A DNA stretch of 64,000 bases, from the NCBI GenBank assembly GCA_002928515.1, contig PERI01000001.1, positions 62,001-126,000 of the forward strand. The letters are read 5' to 3'. This DNA comes from Hyphomicrobium sp. Its GTDB lineage: Bacteria; Pseudomonadota; Alphaproteobacteria; Rhizobiales; Hyphomicrobiaceae. The position numbers were made by a program, and so were the translations under genes. Of this stretch, positions 37,885 to 46,127 are shown piece after piece (position 1 is the stretch's first letter; the number at the start of each line of letters is the position of its first letter). Under the pieces are notes generated by a model. The model had not been told where the DNA came from. It ran no database searches and was given only the letters and a program-made list of their open reading frames with translations.

Positions 37885-39660
37885 ATGGGGTGTCAAGACG
37901 TGACGGATGCAACGCATATTGAGCCTGTGCATGGCCTGCCTGAATGGCTTGAGCGATTAGCCGGGCGGCCAATGATGGCTGGGTTGGCTTTGCTGGCACT
38001 TTGTCTGGCGGTCTATTTGCCAGGCGTTCTGCGATTGCCTGCTGTGGATCGCACGGAAGTCGTTTATGCCGAGACGACGCGCGATATGGTTGCACGCCAA
38101 GCGTGGCTCGATCCGCGTTTTGGCGATGTGGTGCATCAATTCCGGCCGATTGGTACGTATTGGGCTCAAGGCGTGGTAGTCGTTGCGGCGGGACCGGAGC
38201 TTTCGCGCTCAATTCCCGTTTATCGCGTGCCAGGGATGATAGCGGTCACACTTGCTGTGCTTGCGCTTTACTGGCTTGCGGCTCCGCTCGTCGGCGGCGG
38301 CACCGCGTTGCTTGCGGCTGGGCTTTTTGCTGTGACGCCGCTGACTGTCCTCGTGTCGCAACTCGCCATTACCGAAGGCTTGTCGCTTTTGCCGTCCGTG
38401 GTCGCAATGCTGGCTCTACTTCGGATCTATGTGGCGCGAGACGAGAACGACGGGCGTGTTCTTGCGCTGCTATTTTGGGCGGCGGTTGGCTTCGGCATCG
38501 TTCTCAATGCGCTTCTTGTACCGATTCTTGTCGTAGCGACGCTCGTTGCGCTGTTCGTTATGGATCGCGACATCGCTTGGCTGAAGCGGTTGCGGCCGCT
38601 TATCGGTGTGCCGATTGCGCTCGCGATTGCTAGTCCGTGGTTGTTTGTGCGCGCGCATCAAGATGGCGTTCCGTTTTCTGGGATGGATTGGACGGATTTT
38701 ATCGAGGCGCTGGGCGGCTCGCAGGACATGAAGCTGCGCGCCATGCCAGGAACATTTGTTTTCGCCATGCTGCTTGGGTTCTTGCCCGGCACCGCTCTGC
38801 TCGCGCCTGCGATGTTGAAACTTTGGAATGCTCGCGAGCAAAGAATCGCGAAATTTCTGCTCGCGTGGGTGATTGGCTATTTGGCTTATCTTGAATTGTT
38901 GTCTTCAAAGCCTGGCACATACACCGTGCAGGTGATGTTCCCAGCCCTAGCGCTCGGCGTTGCCATGCTTGTTGCAACATATGCGGATCGTCAGTCCCTC
39001 CCTCGATGGCATGCGATCCCATGGCCGCCGCTTGCGGCGTTGTTTGTGCTGCTTCTATTCGCAGGTGTGTATGGATTTGTGGGTGCTTGGCCGGGCGTCC
39101 TTGCGGCCTTGATGATTATTGCGACGGCTGGATTGTTTTTTGCGAGCGCTCAGGCCGGCCGCGCTGGACACCTCAACGATTGGGCTTTGAGCGGTATTGC
39201 AGCACTTGGCTTTTTTGCTGTGACATTGCTTGGTATTGTCTTCCCGTCGCTGGACAGATTATGGCCTGCAGAACAGATTCGACGCACAGTGTCTGCCGCG
39301 TGCCCTGCTTACAATACGACCGCCGATCAAATGGGATTGTTGGGTTTGCGCGAGCCTTCAGGCCACTTTGTTTTGGGCGCGTCGCGCAGTCTGCAAACGC
39401 CTGAAGCGATTGCAACGGCTCAGCCGAAATTGAGGATCGTTGAAGCCCGCTGGATGGAACGTTATGCAAAAGCTATGGCCGCTGCGGGGGAGCAGCCTGG
39501 AACTCAACTCACATGTTTATCGACCTACAATGTGATGCGCGGCTGTCCGCTCAACTTCTTTGTTTTGGGTCGCGACGTTGCAGGTCTGTGCGCACCGCTG
39601 AACTCTGACGCATGCGCGCAATCTGTGTCTTCGAGCGATCTATCCAAAGGCTGCGATTAG
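37885..39660 (+). CDS. GT39-family (ArnT-like) membrane glycosyltransferase
   Basis: 591 residues with about ten or more membrane helices and a soluble C-terminal domain of about 130 residues. The first loop after the first helix has the acidic pair typical of GT-C enzymes (LPAVDRTEVVYAETTRDM) and the RPIGTYWAQ motif, corresponding to KPPLxYW of ArnT-like enzymes. It should move a sugar from a polyprenyl carrier onto a periplasmic acceptor such as lipid A or a glycan. Acceptor and donor are unknown. The start is uncertain, with ATG 37885 or GTG 37900. Confidence 0.75.
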   Translation: MGCQDVTDATHIEPVHGLPEWLERLAGRPMMAGLALLALCLAVYLPGVLRLPAVDRTEVVYAETTRDMVARQAWLDPRFGDVVHQFRPIGTYWAQGVVVVAAGPELSRSIPVYRVPGMIAVTLAVLALYWLAAPLVGGGTALLAAGLFAVTPLTVLVSQLAITEGLSLLPSVVAMLALLRIYVARDENDGRVLALLFWAAVGFGIVLNALLVPILVVATLVALFVMDRDIAWLKRLRPLIGVPIALAIASPWLFVRAHQDGVPFSGMDWTDFIEALGGSQDMKLRAMPGTFVFAMLLGFLPGTALLAPAMLKLWNAREQRIAKFLLAWVIGYLAYLELLSSKPGTYTVQVMFPALALGVAMLVATYADRQSLPRWHAIPWPPLAALFVLLLFAGVYGFVGAWPGVLAALMIIATAGLFFASAQAGRAGHLNDWALSGIAALGFFAVTLLGIVFPSLDRLWPAEQIRRTVSAACPAYNTTADQMGLLGLREPSGHFVLGASRSLQTPEAIATAQPKLRIVEARWMERYAKAMAAAGEQPGTQLTCLSTYNVMRGCPLNFFVLGRDVAGLCAPLNSDACAQSVSSSDLSKGCD

Positions 39661-39748
39661 GTTTTACACCCACTGTGCGACTGCTCGGCACGGGCATCGT
39701 TGTCGTGCCATGATATAAACTGCGCCGAACCGCTGAAGGAAAATCTCG

Positions 39749-40414
39749 ATGTTCAATCCCGAACGCCCGCCGGAAATCACTGCCAGCCGATGGCTGAATT
39801 CAGATGGCAAACGAACATTGAAGGCCGAACGGGGTAAAGTCGTTTTCGTTGCGGTTGCGCAATCGACGTGTCCTGGCTCGCTGAAATTCGGACTGCCTCA
39901 AGCCATGCGACTGACACGGGCGTTTTCCGACAAGGAAGTGGCTGTGTTTGGACTGCATATGGCGTTTGAGAATTTGGACGCGCAGACGCCCGAGAAGGTT
40001 CAGGCATTTCTTGAGGAGCATGGGTTCACTTTGCCTGTTGCGCTCGACAAGCCCAACGGTGAAGGCTTGCCCCAGACGATGACGGATTACGAATTGCAAG
40101 GCACGCCGGCGATCTTGCTGTTCGATCGCCAGGGGCGATTGCGTCGCCATTATCTTGGAGCAGTCGATGACTTGCGTGTCGGTGCCGAAATCATGGCGCT
40201 TTTGATCGAAGACAAGGACAGTCCGCGCGAGATGTCGATTGCGCTTGAGCGCAAACTGGCTGCGGCGTTGATTAATCCGGATGAGCACCAGCACGGCGAC
40301 GGTTGTGGGTGTGGGCACGAACATGGCCATGACCATGGACACGATCATCAGCACGACCACGCAGCGGCTCATGGCGAGCCGGGTCATGTGCATGGGCCGG
40401 ATTGCAAGCACTAA
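39749..40414 (+). CDS. Redoxin-domain protein with His-rich metal-binding tail
   Basis: 221 residues. Residues 1-160 have a thioredoxin/AhpC-TSA fold: the redox loop is AQSTCPGSLKFGLP with a single Cys instead of CxxC, and the cis-Pro loop is QGTPAILLFD. The last 44 residues hold 14 His and 3 Cys in short repeats (GHEHGHDHGHDH), a classical Zn/Ni/Cu-binding tail. There is no signal peptide. It may be a metal-linked peroxiredoxin-like protein or metal reservoir. The combination is not one I can name. Confidence 0.75.
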   Translation: MFNPERPPEITASRWLNSDGKRTLKAERGKVVFVAVAQSTCPGSLKFGLPQAMRLTRAFSDKEVAVFGLHMAFENLDAQTPEKVQAFLEEHGFTLPVALDKPNGEGLPQTMTDYELQGTPAILLFDRQGRLRRHYLGAVDDLRVGAEIMALLIEDKDSPREMSIALERKLAAALINPDEHQHGDGCGCGHEHGHDHGHDHQHDHAAAHGEPGHVHGPDCKH

Positions 40415-40546
40415 CTATTTCGCCATCAGGACATGAATGGCCTCGTTCACGTTGACGGGGACTTTTCCATCTCGTGCCTTCATCCTGCCCCCCGAATCGC
40501 GCTTTTGTCGCCGCTACAAGTCGAGGTGCGATGCGAGGGCGGCACG

Positions 40547-41596
40547 ATGGTAGAGCGGGTGATAAGCCGAGTGCGTGGACGCGGTAGCAAGAACACTGCG
40601 GATGATCGCGCGGATGTCGCTGCCGTAGTCACGACGCGTGGCGTGTCGAAGGCGAAAATCAAATCACCGCCTTCGGTGAAAACAAAAAGAATGGCGTCGA
40701 AGTCAGTCGCTGCGACGCCTGCGTTCGATAAGAAAACGATCGCTCTCGTTTATGATTTCGATGGCACGTTGTCGCCCAAGCCGATGCAGGAATATGCGTT
40801 TCTGCCCAAGCTCGGAATCAAGGCGGCAGACTTCTGGGCTGAGTGCACGCGCGTTGCGCGCGCAGAGCGTGCTGATCCGCTCATCACCTACATGCATCTG
40901 ATGTATAAAAAAGCCAAAGAGAAGGGCGTGCGCATCGATCGCGCGGACCTCGTGGCTCAAGGTCGGGATGTGGAGCTCTATGCCGGTGTCGCGCAGTGGT
41001 TTGGAGAAATCGAACGGTACGTTGCAGCACATGCGCAAAGCGATGGGATCGCGATCAAACATTATCTCGTGTCGTCGGGCCTGACCGAGATTGTCGAAGG
41101 CACATCAATCTACAAATATTTCGCCAATGTTTTTGCCTCGGAATATTGGTTCGACGCGTACGACTTGCCGTTTCCTAAACGCGTCATTACCGACACCGGC
41201 AAGACCCAATACCTGTTTCGGATCAACAAAGGGCTTGAGGATTACAACGAGAGCATCAACTCGCACATGCCGGAAGATGCGCGTCCCATTCCATTTTCCA
41301 ACATGATTTATTTTGGTGACGGCGAGACCGATGTGCCGAGTATGGCGCTTTTGAAAAAGAACGGTGGTGCGGCGATTGCCGTGCATGCGCCGGGCGGTAG
41401 CGCTGAGAAATGTATTGAGCTGTTCGCCGCTGGTCGCTGCGATTTTTATGCAGGTGCCGACTATCGGCCGGGTTCGGATTTATTTCGGCGTACCACATTG
41501 CTGCTGGATCGCATGATTGCTGATATTCGCGTGAAGGAAGAGGTTTGGTCGGTGGGCCATGAAAAAACCGGCGCGCCTCAAAAGGCTGCCGGTTGA
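40547..41596 (+). CDS. HAD-superfamily phosphatase
   Basis: 349 residues. A basic N-terminal extension of about 60 residues leads to a HAD core: nucleophile Asp in VYDFDGTLSP, motif II in YLVSSGLTEI, motif III Lys region and acidic motif IV YFGDGETDVPSM. The cap region resembles phosphoserine-phosphatase-like enzymes. Substrate unknown. ATG 40547 follows GAGGG; an earlier frame start at 40433 is possible. The last codons overlap a hairpin terminator. Confidence 0.8.
   Translation: MVERVISRVRGRGSKNTADDRADVAAVVTTRGVSKAKIKSPPSVKTKRMASKSVAATPAFDKKTIALVYDFDGTLSPKPMQEYAFLPKLGIKAADFWAECTRVARAERADPLITYMHLMYKKAKEKGVRIDRADLVAQGRDVELYAGVAQWFGEIERYVAAHAQSDGIAIKHYLVSSGLTEIVEGTSIYKYFANVFASEYWFDAYDLPFPKRVITDTGKTQYLFRINKGLEDYNESINSHMPEDARPIPFSNMIYFGDGETDVPSMALLKKNGGAAIAVHAPGGSAEKCIELFAAGRCDFYAGADYRPGSDLFRRTTLLLDRMIADIRVKEEVWSVGHEKTGAPQKAAG
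41566..41594. terminator. Bidirectional hairpin at the end of the HAD gene
   Basis: AACCGGC (41566-41572) pairs with GCCGGTT (41588-41594), with a further GCC/GGC inner pairing. It has an A-run on the left, which gives a T-run on the minus strand. It lies 36 bases past the stop of the 42-residue gene on the minus strand and looks suited to end that transcript. Confidence 0.55.
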
Positions 41597-41630
41597 TTTC
41601 GAAACGTGAGCCTTCAGCGCGTGGCTGCGT

Positions 41631-41759
41631 TCACTTGCTTTCGATCTTAATGCCAGGAAGATCGACTTTTACCGAAGACTGCTGCTCTTCGTAATAGAGA
41701 TATCCCAGAACTGCGACACCGATCAGAAGTACGCCGATGATGAGTGATTTGGTGTCCAT
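41631..41759 (-). CDS. 42-residue single-pass membrane peptide
   Basis: A short gene: start ATG 41759, stop TGA 41631-41633. It encodes MDTKSLIIGVLLIGVAVLGY at the N-terminus, one membrane helix, then a short tail LYYEEQQSSVKVDLPGIKIE ending in SK. GGAG lies nine bases before the ATG. The plan (N-terminal helix, Tyr-rich turn, amphipathic beta-like tail) resembles small conserved rhizobial peptides I recall without a name. Function unknown. Confidence 0.7.
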   Translation of the reverse strand: MDTKSLIIGVLLIGVAVLGYLYYEEQQSSVKVDLPGIKIESK

Positions 41760-41967
41760 TGCTGTTCGCTCCGTTGAGACTTTTGCCTTGCTGCGACACG
41801 GCATGGGAATCGCTTGGCTGTCAAGGTCGTCTGGAAGGTTTGCTGAAATCGCCGCTCAAGAGCGAGTTGGAACGAACGGCGTGGCGGGTCGTTAAGGTTA
41901 TATTCCCAGTGGCGTTGGTTGACAGTAGCCACGCTCACGTCAGCAACAAATTATGATGAGGTTTCTC

Positions 41968-42144
41968 ATGTCGCGTACCAAGATCCAGGACTTACCTATC
42001 GAGACAGAAAAATCTCAAAAGGATCAATCTGACTCCGGGCAGGCTCAAGCCGAGCGCGCGCCGACTCGGAAAGAGCAAAAGCTGATCGATGCAGAAGAGC
42101 ATACGTCCGCGCGAGAAAAGCTCAGCGATCAGCTCAACGACTGA
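41968..42144 (+). CDS. Small hydrophilic hypothetical protein
   Basis: 58 residues from ATG 41968 (MSRTKIQDLPIETE), with GAGG upstream. Very charged (Lys, Glu, Gln, Asp), no Cys, no membrane segment, probably disordered or helical. Not recognised. The Shine-Dalgarno and the composition support a real gene. It may be a stress or chaperone-like small protein, but nothing in the sequence proves that. Confidence 0.5.
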   Translation: MSRTKIQDLPIETEKSQKDQSDSGQAQAERAPTRKEQKLIDAEEHTSAREKLSDQLND

Positions 42145-42168
42145 CCTGCACGAAAGGTTTTTAACAAA

Positions 42169-42459
42169 TTACTTCGAACGTTCCATCTGATCGTTCCAGA
42201 AGTCGACCGTGTGGCGACGGATTGTGTCGCGGCAATCGTGCTCGCACCAAATCCAATTGCCGCCTTTGCTGCGGTATTGCAGTCCAAGTTGGGTTTGGCG
42301 AATTTTCGCTGTGACGCAGCCATGGTTGCCGTATTTGCTGCAAGCCGTCACCGAGCCTACTGATTTTCCTTCATACCTGCGCGATTGTGCGTCGGACAAT
42401 GTTCCGAAGATCGTGAAACTTGCAGTTAGCGCTGCAATGGCGATCACATATTTCGACAT
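42169..42459 (-). CDS. Secreted four-Cys small protein, copy 1
   Basis: 96 residues. A signal peptide (MSKYVIAIAALTASFTIFGT, cleavage likely near SDAQS) is followed by about 70 residues with Cys in SVTACSKYGNHGCVTAKI and WIWCEHDCRDT. GAGGG precedes the ATG. It is a paralogue of the gene at 42591-42875: the patterns GSxTAC, GCxxAKxR, WCxxDC and xFW align in the same order. Four Cys suggest two disulfides in the periplasm or outside. No family recognised. Confidence 0.75.
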   Translation of the reverse strand: MSKYVIAIAALTASFTIFGTLSDAQSRRYEGKSVGSVTACSKYGNHGCVTAKIRQTQLGLQYRSKGGNWIWCEHDCRDTIRRHTVDFWNDQMERSK

Positions 42460-42506
42460 CGTGCCCTCAACAATCCATTCAATTATATGTCATGCCTATA
42501 TTTGAG

Positions 42507-42528
42507 TGTCACAAACAAGAGAGTGACA
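42507..42528. promoter_or_regulatory. Inverted repeat between the four-Cys genes
   Basis: TGTCAC (42507-42512) and GTGACA (42523-42528) with ten bases between, one DNA turn and a half centre to centre. It lies 48 bases upstream of the start of copy 1 and 63 bases after copy 2. It fits a dimeric regulator site; none is identified. Confidence 0.35.
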
Positions 42529-42590
42529 TCCATGACATTAGTTACGTGGCGTCTGTTGCTACAGTTTCAATGTGTGAAAATATAAGACCT

Positions 42591-42875
42591 CTAAAATTTG
42601 TCACTTTGCCCGCTCCAGAACTCAACGGAGTTTTTACGCAGTGTTGCTAAGCAATCATTCTTGCACCACGCTACTTTGCTACTCGGATTTTGCATCTGAA
42701 GTTCGATTTTTACCGGTCGAACTTTAGCACTGATGCAACCGCGGTGATTATTGTTGGTGCATGCTGTCGCTGATCCAACCGTGCTTATGTCATCGCGCGC
42801 CTGAGCCGTGACGCTCAAAGCTGAGACGTTGAGGGCGCATGACAATGCCAACATGACTAACCGTTCAGCGAACAT
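42591..42875 (-). CDS. Secreted four-Cys small protein, copy 2
   Basis: 94 residues. A signal peptide (MFAERLVMLALSCALNVSAL, cleavage near TAQAR) precedes a domain with Cys in GSATACTNNNHRGCISAK and VAWCKNDCLATL and the end SVEFWSGQ. It is clearly related to the neighbouring copy but only about one third identical by eye, so an old tandem duplication. GGAGG lies before the ATG. The two genes are 131 bases apart, in the same direction. Confidence 0.75.
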   Translation of the reverse strand: MFAERLVMLALSCALNVSALSVTAQARDDISTVGSATACTNNNHRGCISAKVRPVKIELQMQNPSSKVAWCKNDCLATLRKNSVEFWSGQSDKF

Positions 42876-42970
42876 CTTATACCTCCACTATTCGGAGATA
42901 TAATAAGCGCGTGAGGCGCGACAATGTCAGTTGTTGGAAATATTTAGGCGACATTGCGTTCGCAGTTTCA

Positions 42971-43747
42971 TCATTGTCCGATCATGCGGCGTAGAAAGCC
43001 ACCGACACCGCCACGCGCTGCCGCGCCCGTGCGATCGACTGCGATGACCAACGATGCCACGATACGCTCCTGCTCTTCTGCAATCGCAAGTACAATGCCG
43101 CCGCCTTCCTTTTCTCCTTCGCGGAAAAGGAAATCGGTGGCGTTCGTCGTGTCTGCGTGCGAGCGGATGTTGTAGGGTGCCCGCGTCGTGTAAATGCGCT
43201 CGGATAAGGCGTCAGGAAAATAGATTTGACCGGTGACGAGTGTCTTTTGATCGAGGAAGACTTTGACGTGAATGTGCGGAGTGCGGCCTGGATACCAGCC
43301 AGGATAAACCGTAGTAAATGTCACGCGACCGTCTGCATTTGCGATTTGTGTGCCGCGAAGAAAGGTGTCTCCTTCGGTTGAGAGATCGCCACGATCGCCT
43401 TGGCCGTCGTATCCGGAATAGGCGCCACTGGCATCGGCATGCCAAATATCGACGCGAACATTTGCAATCGGTGTGCACGGCCCGCTTTCTATGATGCGCA
43501 ATTCCAGTTGCACCGGTGCGCCAGGACGATCTTCAGCGATGTCCGCGCGGACCAGTTTTGGATCGAAGTAAAACGGTCCTTCGACAGCCTGCGGCAACAA
43601 TGTGCACGCGCCAGTCGGTTGTGTTGCCGGTGCTGGAGATTGTGTCGGTGCTGTTTCTTGGGCGCTAGCTGGTTGCGTTAGGCCTGAGGCAGCCGTCCCC
43701 AAAACAATCGCCGACAATGCTGAGCGTCGTGACAGAATTGGGTCCAT
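42971..43747 (-). CDS. Tat-exported intradiol ring-cleavage dioxygenase
   Basis: 258 residues. A Tat-type signal ([17 protein letters not shown], then TQPASAQ) is followed by a Pro/Thr-rich linker and an intradiol dioxygenase domain. Non-haem iron ligands are seen as Tyr in SGAYSGYD and PGWYPGRTPHIHVK (Tyr, His, His). Such enzymes cleave catechols between the hydroxyls. No muconate or ketoadipate genes adjoin, so a secreted, scavenging or detoxifying role is likely. The last 30 residues are Gly/Arg-rich. Confidence 0.85.
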   Translation of the reverse strand: MDPILSRRSALSAIVLGTAASGLTQPASAQETAPTQSPAPATQPTGACTLLPQAVEGPFYFDPKLVRADIAEDRPGAPVQLELRIIESGPCTPIANVRVDIWHADASGAYSGYDGQGDRGDLSTEGDTFLRGTQIANADGRVTFTTVYPGWYPGRTPHIHVKVFLDQKTLVTGQIYFPDALSERIYTTRAPYNIRSHADTTNATDFLFREGEKEGGGIVLAIAEEQERIVASLVIAVDRTGAAARGGVGGFLRRMIGQ

Positions 43748-43867
43748 TCGTGGGCTCCAAGAGATGTGGGCGGCGCTACGACATCATAACTTGTCGTTGC
43801 GTCGCATTCGCAGACGATGAAAGTATGGCATGATCTTCGTGGCAGTCGTATTCGGATACCTCAGGCC

Positions 43868-44329
43868 ATGACGCAAGATGTTGACGCCAAAACACCTGGT
43901 GTCTCCTCAGGTTTGCATCCCACGCAAGAACCGCAGCAGGCATGCCTGACGGTTTATCACGATGGGTCTTGTCCACTGTGTCAGCGCGAAATTGCGCTGG
44001 TGAAATCGCTCGCACATGAGGGTGCTATAGCCTTTCAAGACGTCAGTATGCGCGAGGCGAGCGAGAAGGTGGCAGCCGATCTCACGGCTGCGGATGCGAT
44101 GGGTCGATTTCACGTCCGACGCGCAGATGGTACGCTGTTGAGTGGAGCTGCGGCTTTTATCGCGATGTGGAGTGCTTCACCCCGGCTGCGATTTTTGTCA
44201 GTTGTCGGTCGTAGCCGCACTGCGGTCGCGATACTTGACGGCCTATATTTCGTGTTCTTGAAACTGCGTCCGCAGCTATCGCAGGCGTTGCGTCGTTACG
44301 ATCAATGGCGAGCGGGCGCATCCTCCTGA
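43868..44329 (+). CDS. DCC-family thiol-disulfide oxidoreductase-like protein
   Basis: 153 residues. The DCC signature HDGSCPLCQREI near the N-terminus matches DUF393 proteins, which have a thioredoxin-like Cys pair. The rest (VRRADGTLLSGAAAFIAMW, YFVFLKLRPQ) is typical of the family. The partner is unknown. ATG 43868 is chosen near the domain, with AGG close upstream; an in-frame ATG at 43817 would add 17 residues. Confidence 0.8.
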   Translation: MTQDVDAKTPGVSSGLHPTQEPQQACLTVYHDGSCPLCQREIALVKSLAHEGAIAFQDVSMREASEKVAADLTAADAMGRFHVRRADGTLLSGAAAFIAMWSASPRLRFLSVVGRSRTAVAILDGLYFVFLKLRPQLSQALRRYDQWRAGASS

Positions 44330-44424
44330 GGGATATAGTGTTCAGATGCAGATTGCAGGCTTTGGCGCGAGCATATAGCACAGCGTCAATGTTAACCCCT
44401 GAACGATGATAGCGAGACAGTGTT

Positions 44425-44814
44425 ATGCCCCTTCTTCGATTTGATCTTATTCAAGGACGTAGCGATGAAGATTTGAGGGCTCTGTTGGATGCGGCGCATC
44501 GGGCGATGCTGGCTGCTTTCAACGTGCCGCCAGGCGACCGCTACCAGATCGTCAACGAACATGCTGCGTCGCGAATGTTGATTGAAGATACGGGACTAGG
44601 AATTCGACGTACGGACAAGGTTGTTTTCTTGCAGGTCACCACACGGCCGCGACCGCGTGCTATGAAGGAGGAGTTCTATCGATTGTTGGTCGAGGAACTT
44701 GACAAGAGTTGTGGCATTGCGCCGTCAGACGTTGTCGTCTCGATGATTTCCAATACAGATGAAGACTGGTCGTTTGGACATGGCCGCGCTCAATTTCTCA
44801 CAGGTGAGCTTTAG
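44425..44814 (+). CDS. Tautomerase-family protein
   Basis: 129 residues. MPLLRFDLIQGRSDEDL gives the Pro 1 that acts as catalytic base after Met removal in the tautomerase superfamily. The following YQIVNEHAASRMLIE and SFGHGRAQF stretches resemble the larger tautomerase (Pfam Tautomerase_2) members. Substrate unknown. It is monocistronic between unrelated genes. Confidence 0.8.
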   Translation: MPLLRFDLIQGRSDEDLRALLDAAHRAMLAAFNVPPGDRYQIVNEHAASRMLIEDTGLGIRRTDKVVFLQVTTRPRPRAMKEEFYRLLVEELDKSCGIAPSDVVVSMISNTDEDWSFGHGRAQFLTGEL

Positions 44815-44834
44815 GGTGAAGCATTGTGGTCGCG

Positions 44835-46061
44835 TTAATTGGTCGTGCCCGCTGTGAGGGCTTTATCGATGCGGGCTACACTTTCCTTGCGTGCCGTTTC
44901 GTCAAATAGTCCGTTAGCGTCTGCTTTTAGCAGCGCGCTCATGACTGTGTTGTAGTGTTTTTCATTGAACGAAACGAGGAGTAGGTCAACACCTGCTCGC
45001 AAAGCTTTGACAGCAGCGCCACCCACGCCATCGCTGCTGCGCGTGACAGCGCCCATGCTGAAATCATCGGTGATCAGCAAGCCTTTGTGTTGCCAGCGGT
45101 CGCGTATTAATTTGGTAATGACGGTCTCAGAAAAAGAAGCTGGAGATTTTGTATCGAGAGTTGTGACGCGCACATGTCCGAGCATGGTTGCAATGTAGGG
45201 TTTGTGCATGAGATCGCGGAATGGCACCCAATCGGATTTTTCAAGTTCACTTTCCGCGTTGTCGATGTGGCCGGTCATTACGTGCGTGTCGCGCGTTACG
45301 CGGCCGAGTCCAGGAAAGTGCTTCAATGTACACATGATGCCGTGTCGGCTGAGTGTTTCGCAGTACCATTGCGCGACTTTTGAAACGAGCTCAGGATTTG
45401 CGGATATGGCCCGCAACCTGAGACGTGTCTCGCCGTCCTTGCGGTTTTTGGGATTGAGTTTGAGATCGACCACGGGGCCAAAGTTGATGGTCACCCCGAT
45501 GCGTTGGAGTTCGCGCGCTTGCGTCTGTGCGTAGGCTTCGACGGCTTTGCGACGCGCATCATCGTCAGGAAGATTTGTAAGGATGCGGGCGAGTGACGGT
45601 TGACGTTTCAACGGTGGGGATAATCGTGAAACTGCGCCGCCCTCTTGATCGGCGGCAACGACAAGCGGTGGCAAATCTTGTGCACGGCGGATGGTTTGTA
45701 GAGCATCGATTTCGGCCTTGATTGCCTGAGCCGAGCGGCGGCGCGCGTTATGGTCCGTGATGAAAATTCCGGCGATCGCTTTCTTTTCCACCAAGGCTTT
45801 GACATCTGCGAAGACATGATAACCGATAATAATATGGCGACCGACGCGGGCGAGACGCTCAGGATCGGATTTCAAAATTTCTTCGCGCGATAATATTTTT
45901 GTGGCTTGCAGCAAGTTTGGAATCTTGACGGTCTCAGACTTTTCAATGGGTGCGGCAGACGCCACCACCATGAAGTTGAACCCTGCCAACAGTGTCATGA
46001 TCGCACTGGCCCAGTACGGGCCACATCGTTTTGACAGGGTTCGTTTGATCGCCATGTCCAT
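44835..46061 (-). CDS. Exported NagZ-like glycoside hydrolase family 3
   Basis: 408 residues. An N-terminal export signal (about residues 15-36, ending VVASAAP) precedes a GH3 TIM barrel. The substrate loop KHFPGLGRVTRDTHV carries the His of the NagZ Asp-His pair, and the nucleophile Asp is in LLITDDFSMGAV. NagZ removes GlcNAc from muropeptides and is normally cytoplasmic; a signal peptide here implies action in the periplasm. It could also act on other beta-GlcNAc glycans. ATG 46061 or 46055. Confidence 0.85.
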   Translation of the reverse strand: MDMAIKRTLSKRCGPYWASAIMTLLAGFNFMVVASAAPIEKSETVKIPNLLQATKILSREEILKSDPERLARVGRHIIIGYHVFADVKALVEKKAIAGIFITDHNARRRSAQAIKAEIDALQTIRRAQDLPPLVVAADQEGGAVSRLSPPLKRQPSLARILTNLPDDDARRKAVEAYAQTQARELQRIGVTINFGPVVDLKLNPKNRKDGETRLRLRAISANPELVSKVAQWYCETLSRHGIMCTLKHFPGLGRVTRDTHVMTGHIDNAESELEKSDWVPFRDLMHKPYIATMLGHVRVTTLDTKSPASFSETVITKLIRDRWQHKGLLITDDFSMGAVTRSSDGVGGAAVKALRAGVDLLLVSFNEKHYNTVMSALLKADANGLFDETARKESVARIDKALTAGTTN

Positions 46062-46127
46062 TCATTCCGTTATGTGATGAAGAAAAATAGAGGCAGCAAA
46101 CCCTTTGCGCCATGGCTATGCATAGGT

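Noticed and set aside
40290..40400. Repeat-like DNA of CAT/CAC/GAC units
   Set aside because: It is the coding sequence of the His-rich tail, not a separate repeat or array.
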